Both the position numbers and the translations under genes were made by a program. Below the pieces are notes generated by a model. That model searched no databases. It worked only from the letters and a program-made list of their open reading frames with translations, and had not been told where the DNA came from. This document shows, piece by piece, positions 32,788 through 36,848 of a stretch of 36,848 bases of DNA (the first letter of the stretch is position 1; each line of letters starts with the position of its first letter). Source of the stretch: Desulfobacula sp. (GTDB lineage Bacteria; Desulfobacterota; Desulfobacteria; Desulfobacterales; Desulfobacteraceae); assembly GCA_018645325.1 (NCBI GenBank), contig JABGOU010000039.1, forward strand, positions 1 through 36,848, in the 5' to 3' direction.

Positions 32788-34926
32788 ATGATTAAATTTA
32801 ACATACGCAAAAGAGGTATCAGGGCGCTAACAATCGCTTTAACAACCGGTTTGATCGGTATTCTTTTGACCTTGGGAATCTTTTTTCATAAGCCTCCTGC
32901 CACCGCAACTCCAAATCCAGAAAGTTCTGATGTTAAAACCGGTAAGCTTATAAATACCGAGTCCCGAATTGTTGTTGCCATGAAAACCTCTATGAATGAG
33001 CAGGTGGCAGATGATGATGATATCGACGTCATGGCGGAATGGATTAAGAACGGCGCTAAAAACGATGATGCCTTTAAGAAAGATATTTTTACAATCATAA
33101 AAAACGATTGTAAAAATTGTCATAGTCCGACTTCTACCATGACAAAAAAGGTACCTTATATACCTTTTGCCTCTTACGAGGATATCAAAAAATTTACCAC
33201 TGTGGGGCCCACTGATGCTAAATGCCTGGAGTGCCACGGAGATCCGATACTAAACGATTCGCCTGATGAGAAATTTAGATCCAAATTTGTTGATCAAAGC
33301 AAATTGGAAGTGACCGTTCATAAAAAATTGACCTGCATCAGATGTCATGTTTTTTTACACCCAAAAACAGATAAAATTTATCAAAATACAGAGGCATTTA
33401 AATCTCATGTTTCAAAAGGGAAAACAGCAGTTGAATTGGGCCTTTCAGAAATATTTAAACCCAATTGCGCAAACTGCCATCCCAAAGTTGAGAAAAAACT
33501 TGAAAAAAGTGCCCATTCAGTTGAGCAGTTAAAAATCAAATTGGCACGCACAGGACAAAACACTCAGGTTGTTTTAAAAGACCAGACAGAACTTAAGGCA
33601 CCAAAATGTAATGATTGTCATGGAACCGAACAGCACTATATTGCCGATACGAAACTGAACCAGACAAAATTCGATGTCGTTAATCGTTGTGGGACCTGCC
33701 ATGAGAAATTGATCAAGACCTATTTTGGTACCTATCATGGAAAAGCTGCAAAGCTTGGTAGCGAAAAAGTTGCCAAGTGTGTCAATTGTCATGGATCCCA
33801 TGATCTTTTAGTGTCCACAAATCCTGCATCCATGCTGTCTGATATTAATATCCAGAAAACTTGCCAGGAATGCCACAAAAAAGCCAATAAAAATTTCACC
33901 GAGTTTATGCCCCATGCAGATCACCATGACAGCAAAAAATATCCAGAATTGTTTTATCCGTTCTGGGCCATGACGTTGCTCATTGTATTTACTTTTGCTG
34001 CTTTTGGGATTCATGCTTTGTTGTGGCTGAACCGATCTTTGATTGAAAGATTCTCAATAAGAAAAAATCAGGGGCAATCCATTGTATTGGACAAAAATAA
34101 TGAAAAACATGTCAAACGATTTAATGTGTCCCACACGATCTTGCATATAATGATCATTATCAGCTTTCTGACTCTGGCAATTACGGGTATGTCGTTAAAG
34201 TTTCCTGATAACCCATTGTTTGCAGGTATAGCTCATTTAGTGGGAGGTCCGCACATAATGGGAAAAATACACAGAATAGGTGCTATTGTTACCTTTCTGT
34301 ATTTTGCTACTCATCTTTTCCAATTATTTGTTCTTTTTGTCAGGCGTAAAATAACCATCCTTGGATTACTAAAAGAGCAATACTCATTAATACCTTTGCC
34401 ACGAGATCTCATAGATGTGAAAGATAATCTGCTCTATTTTATAGGAAAAGGACCAAAACCAGAATTTGGACGCTGGACCTATTGGGAAAAATTTGATTAC
34501 ATGGCTGTGTTTTGGGGGATCAGCATCATTGGAAGTACAGGCTTAACGCTTGCTTTTCCGGAAATTGCAACCCGGTTTCTGCCGGGATGGGCACTAAATA
34601 TCGCCACCATAATTCACAGTGATGAAGCACTTCTGGCAACAGGTTTTATTTTTTCCATGCATTTTTTCCATTCCCACATGAGACCTGATAATTTTCCCAT
34701 GGATACGGTTGTTTTTACACAAAGGCTTCCTCTTTCCAGATTCAAGGAAGAAAGACCAAAAGAATATCAGGAAATGATCAAAAAAGGAGACCTGGATAAA
34801 TATTTAGTTAATCCGCCAGGCAAATGGTATTCTGTTTTTGTTCTAATCATGGGATGGATCTTTTTATCCATTGGAGTCATTTGTTTGGGAGCAATCATTT
34901 ATTCTCTTTTAAGACTTGTTTTCTAA
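32788..34926 (+). CDS. Octahaem cytochrome c fused to membrane cytochrome b
   Basis: The protein has about 712 residues and an N-terminal membrane anchor (about 10-33). Its periplasmic part carries eight CXXCH haem c sites: CKNCH, CLECH, CIRCH, CANCH, CNDCH, CGTCH, CVNCH and CQECH. Distal histidines such as TYHG, GSHD and ADHH could give bis-His ligation. A C-terminal membrane domain (about 390-712) resembles the diheme cytochrome b of formate dehydrogenase gamma subunits, with SHTILH, KIHRIG and HSDEALLA. It probably links the quinone pool to periplasmic carriers. ATG 32788 has GGGGCAGG upstream; ATG 32770 is possible. An in-frame TTG at 32710 lies inside a hairpin and is unlikely. Confidence 0.87.
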   Translation: MIKFNIRKRGIRALTIALTTGLIGILLTLGIFFHKPPATATPNPESSDVKTGKLINTESRIVVAMKTSMNEQVADDDDIDVMAEWIKNGAKNDDAFKKDIFTIIKNDCKNCHSPTSTMTKKVPYIPFASYEDIKKFTTVGPTDAKCLECHGDPILNDSPDEKFRSKFVDQSKLEVTVHKKLTCIRCHVFLHPKTDKIYQNTEAFKSHVSKGKTAVELGLSEIFKPNCANCHPKVEKKLEKSAHSVEQLKIKLARTGQNTQVVLKDQTELKAPKCNDCHGTEQHYIADTKLNQTKFDVVNRCGTCHEKLIKTYFGTYHGKAAKLGSEKVAKCVNCHGSHDLLVSTNPASMLSDINIQKTCQECHKKANKNFTEFMPHADHHDSKKYPELFYPFWAMTLLIVFTFAAFGIHALLWLNRSLIERFSIRKNQGQSIVLDKNNEKHVKRFNVSHTILHIMIIISFLTLAITGMSLKFPDNPLFAGIAHLVGGPHIMGKIHRIGAIVTFLYFATHLFQLFVLFVRRKITILGLLKEQYSLIPLPRDLIDVKDNLLYFIGKGPKPEFGRWTYWEKFDYMAVFWGISIIGSTGLTLAFPEIATRFLPGWALNIATIIHSDEALLATGFIFSMHFFHSHMRPDNFPMDTVVFTQRLPLSRFKEERPKEYQEMIKKGDLDKYLVNPPGKWYSVFVLIMGWIFLSIGVICLGAIIYSLLRLVF

Positions 34927-34972
34927 TAGGTAAAAACCCCTATTTTGAGCAAAATAGGGGTTTTTACCTATT
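34925..34972. terminator. Very long perfect hairpin after cytochrome gene
   Basis: A 22-bp perfect stem (34925-34946 with 34951-34972) has loop GAGC and overlaps the cytochrome stop codon. The core is ACCCCTATTTT paired with AAAATAGGGGT. A T-rich stretch follows, so it should end the operon. Its length and perfection exceed ordinary terminators. Confidence 0.8.
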
Positions 34973-35054
34973 TACTTGTATTATTTTTTTTTATAAAAAT
35001 TAAGTGTCAATCGATAACAGAGTCCTTTATGGGCACCTCCGCTGTTATCCTGAT

Positions 35055-35097
35055 TGAAAGTAATAGGCCTGACTCATCATCAGGCCTATTACTTTCA
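35055..35097. terminator. Perfect 18-bp hairpin after small leftward gene
   Basis: 35055-35072 pairs with 35080-35097 around a 7-base loop; the core is AATAGGCCTGA with TCAGGCCTATT. It lies 13 bases past the stop of the leftward gene at 35110 but lacks a T run, so it may protect message ends or be a repeat. Confidence 0.6.
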
Positions 35098-35109
35098 TTG
35101 CAGACTTTC

Positions 35110-35439
35110 TCAAACATCCATCTTAGTAGGGTTCATCTTCATACCACTAGTTAACAAATTCCCCAGAGAAACTGCAAATTCATCGTACCTCTCAGAGCAA
35201 CAATTAACCCTGACCTTTTCAGCCAAAGTATTATACTGATCATCTCCCAGAATCCCTCTCCTTGTCTTCAATAGCTCAACTTCCTTAGGTAAACCAATTT
35301 TGCAATAGATCCTCAAAACCTTGTCCAGCTCAAAAGAGGTCAAATAGTTATCTCTCTTATTCAAAGTATTAAGCAACCTTCTCCCTTTGCCTTTCCCGGC
35401 AAATTCCATAGCTTTTTCAAGCAAATCTGTATTTTCCAT
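35110..35439 (-). CDS. Hypothetical small protein
   Basis: This protein is about 109 residues if it starts at ATG 35439; a TTG at 35475 would add 12 residues. It is probably soluble and helical: LLEKAMEFAGKGKGRRLLNT, then SFELDKVLRIYCKIGLPKEVELLKTRR and a final segment with two adjacent cysteines (VNCCSERYDEF). No family is recognised. Neither start has a clear ribosome-binding site. It is convergent with the cytochrome operon, separated by two long hairpins, and divergent from the EamA gene. Low-to-moderate confidence that it is expressed. Confidence 0.5.
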   Translation of the reverse strand: MENTDLLEKAMEFAGKGKGRRLLNTLNKRDNYLTSFELDKVLRIYCKIGLPKEVELLKTRRGILGDDQYNTLAEKVRVNCCSERYDEFAVSLGNLLTSGMKMNPTKMDV

Positions 35440-35553
35440 AAAAATCAGTGTACAAAATATATTTGGAACAGACAAATAAATTTTCTATCCCTTGTCTTTT
35501 TACCCCATATCATTTAAATAGAATTTTTTTACTTTTAATCTAAAAGGACTGTC

Positions 35554-36459
35554 ATGCTCTGGACCGGTGAGTTAATAGCAATAGGAACAGTATTGTGCTG
35601 GACCATCAGTGTCCAGTGTTTCGAAGCTGCATCCAAAAAAGTAGGGACAACCCCGGTCAATATTATCAGGCTCACTTTTGCCCTGGTTCTTTTCAGTTTT
35701 TTTTTATTTTTCAGGTATGGGTATATCCTGCCTGTTCAATTTCCAGCCCGGGCCTGGGTTTATCTTTCTCTTTCCGGGGCCATCGGTTTTTTCATAGGAG
35801 ATATTTTCCTTTTTAAAGCCCTTGTTGAAATAGGGCCAAGGGTTGCCATGCTCATTTACAGCCTTGCTGCACCTACAGCAGCTTTAATCGGCTGGTCATT
35901 TCTAGATGAGACCTATGTCCTTCATCAATGGGCAGGTATGTTTGTCACCCTTTTTGGAGTGGGAATCGTCATCCTTGAAAAAAATCAAAAAGCCTCCAGA
36001 CTAAATATTAGAGACATCTCATCAAAGGGTGTTCTGTTTGGATTTGGCGCAATGTTCTGCCAGGCATGCGGATATATTTTAAGCAAAACCGGCATGCGGA
36101 CAGAATCGGGATATCTGGATGCATTTTCCTCAACCCAGATAAGGGTGATTTCAGCCTTCCTTTGTTTCATTATTCTCTTTACCATCACTGGAAAATGGGG
36201 GAAGGTTATGAAGGCTGTAAAAGACAAAAGGGCTTTATTATTTACAGCCTTTGGTTCAGCCTTAGGACCTTTTTTAGGGGTATCGCTCTCCCTTCTGGCC
36301 CTTCATTATCTTACAACCGGGGTGGCCTCCACGTTTTTCTCTCTGGTCCCGATTTTTATTATCCCGTTCTCAATTTTCCTTCACAAAGAACATGTATCCA
36401 TAAGGGCGGTTACCGGAGCTGTGACTGCAGTATTTGGCATTTATCTTCTGATGATGTAA
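35554..36459 (+). CDS. EamA-family (DMT) transporter
   Basis: This 301-residue inner-membrane protein has about ten helices in two repeated EamA halves (about 8-140 and 155-300), as in the drug/metabolite transporter superfamily. The first half contains IGFFIGDIFLFKALVEIGPR and a PTAALIGWSFLDE motif; the second has YLTTGVASTFFSLVPIFIIP near its end. These proteins export or import small metabolites, often amino acids or nucleotides; the substrate is not evident. ATG 35554 follows AAAAGGA. It seems monocistronic. Confidence 0.88.
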   Translation: MLWTGELIAIGTVLCWTISVQCFEAASKKVGTTPVNIIRLTFALVLFSFFLFFRYGYILPVQFPARAWVYLSLSGAIGFFIGDIFLFKALVEIGPRVAMLIYSLAAPTAALIGWSFLDETYVLHQWAGMFVTLFGVGIVILEKNQKASRLNIRDISSKGVLFGFGAMFCQACGYILSKTGMRTESGYLDAFSSTQIRVISAFLCFIILFTITGKWGKVMKAVKDKRALLFTAFGSALGPFLGVSLSLLALHYLTTGVASTFFSLVPIFIIPFSIFLHKEHVSIRAVTGAVTAVFGIYLLMM

Positions 36460-36575
36460 ACCATCTGATTAGCGGAAATTAATGTATTTATCCAGGTCTT
36501 CAACCGATATTTTTTATAAACCATCTAAACCTTTAAACCCGTGCAATGAGATTTTTTTTCTGATGGATTTGGATC

Positions 36576-36746
36576 ATGCCCATTACAGATAATAAAAATT
36601 ATCCTTTTTCTTTTTCTATGATAGACATTAAAAAGGTTGATCCTTCACCCTATCAGCATCGTAAATACTTTGATGAGAACACCTTAAAAGAACATTCAAG
36701 CAAAATAAAAGTCAACGCTAATTTGAGCAATCGTTTGAGCCAATAG
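36576..36746 (+). pseudogene. Truncated ParB-like N-terminal fragment
   Basis: This 56-codon frame reads MIDIKKVDPSPYQHRKYFDE then NTLKEHSSKIK, the start of the ParB/Spo0J nuclease-like domain (family pattern: P-S-P-x-Q-x-R-K-x-F-D-E). It then loses the expected GLIQPI segment and ends after VNANLSNRLSQ. All later ParB motifs are missing. No parA is near. It is a remnant of a plasmid- or phage-type ParB gene. The rest of 36460-36848 shows no gene or strong signal. Confidence 0.6.
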
Positions 36747-36848
36747 AACATACATAATGGCTGCTCTCCATCCTATGCTCTAAGTCTGTAGTTAAGGATA
36801 TGCGGAGACCTTTTAAGCAAATCAAGAAGTACTCTTGTTGCCCCGGTC

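Overview
The window looks like chromosome of a low-GC anaerobic deltaproteobacterium, most like a sulfate reducer of the Desulfobacteraceae. This is inferred from an ethylbenzene-dehydrogenase-type haem protein next to an octahaem cytochrome c / cytochrome b fusion, from the style of the rho, lon-clpX-clpP-tig and grpE-dnaK genes, and from AT-rich spacers. No 16S gene is present to confirm it.

Bases 1-9929 are the right end of an integrated lambda-type prophage; its left end lies outside the window. A leftward early operon runs from a Cro-like gene through a CII-like regulator, a small membrane protein, an SbcC/Rad50-type ATPase, RecT, a metallo-beta-lactamase-fold protein, a replication protein carrying an HNH motif, RusA and a cysteine-rich protein. 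The opposite strand carries a CI-like repressor translationally coupled to a membrane-anchored protein, a DUF4258 / YgiT-type zinc finger toxin-antitoxin pair, a 48-residue ORF, an excisionase-like HTH protein and a tyrosine integrase. The integrase stops 38 bp from the CCA end of tRNA-Asp, the likely attachment site. tRNA-Val lies upstream of tRNA-Asp behind a near-consensus promoter.

Bases 10136-27660 are housekeeping chromosome. They hold a short divergent Rho, the leftward operon tig-clpP-clpX-lon, an N-acetylmuramoyl-L-alanine amidase, tRNA-Pro, the SRP RNA, grpE-dnaK, an acyl-CoA synthetase behind a structured leader, lolA, nadA, and the leftward operon radA-rlmE-yebC.

Bases 27660-36848 are more accessory. 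A tandem TM2-domain protein is followed by about 1 kb of gene debris: a truncated tungstate-type binding protein, a fragment of a second copy of the cytochrome gene, and palindromic repeats. Next comes a unit made of a 7-TM histidine kinase, a response regulator with an ArsR-like output domain, and a haem-protein pair (EB_dh protein plus octaheme cytochrome c fused to cytochrome b). The promoter region of the haem pair carries two matching inverted repeats, so the two-component system probably controls this respiratory module. Two very long perfect hairpins follow, then a small unknown gene, an EamA transporter and a ParB-like fragment. No CRISPR array or intact insertion sequence was seen.
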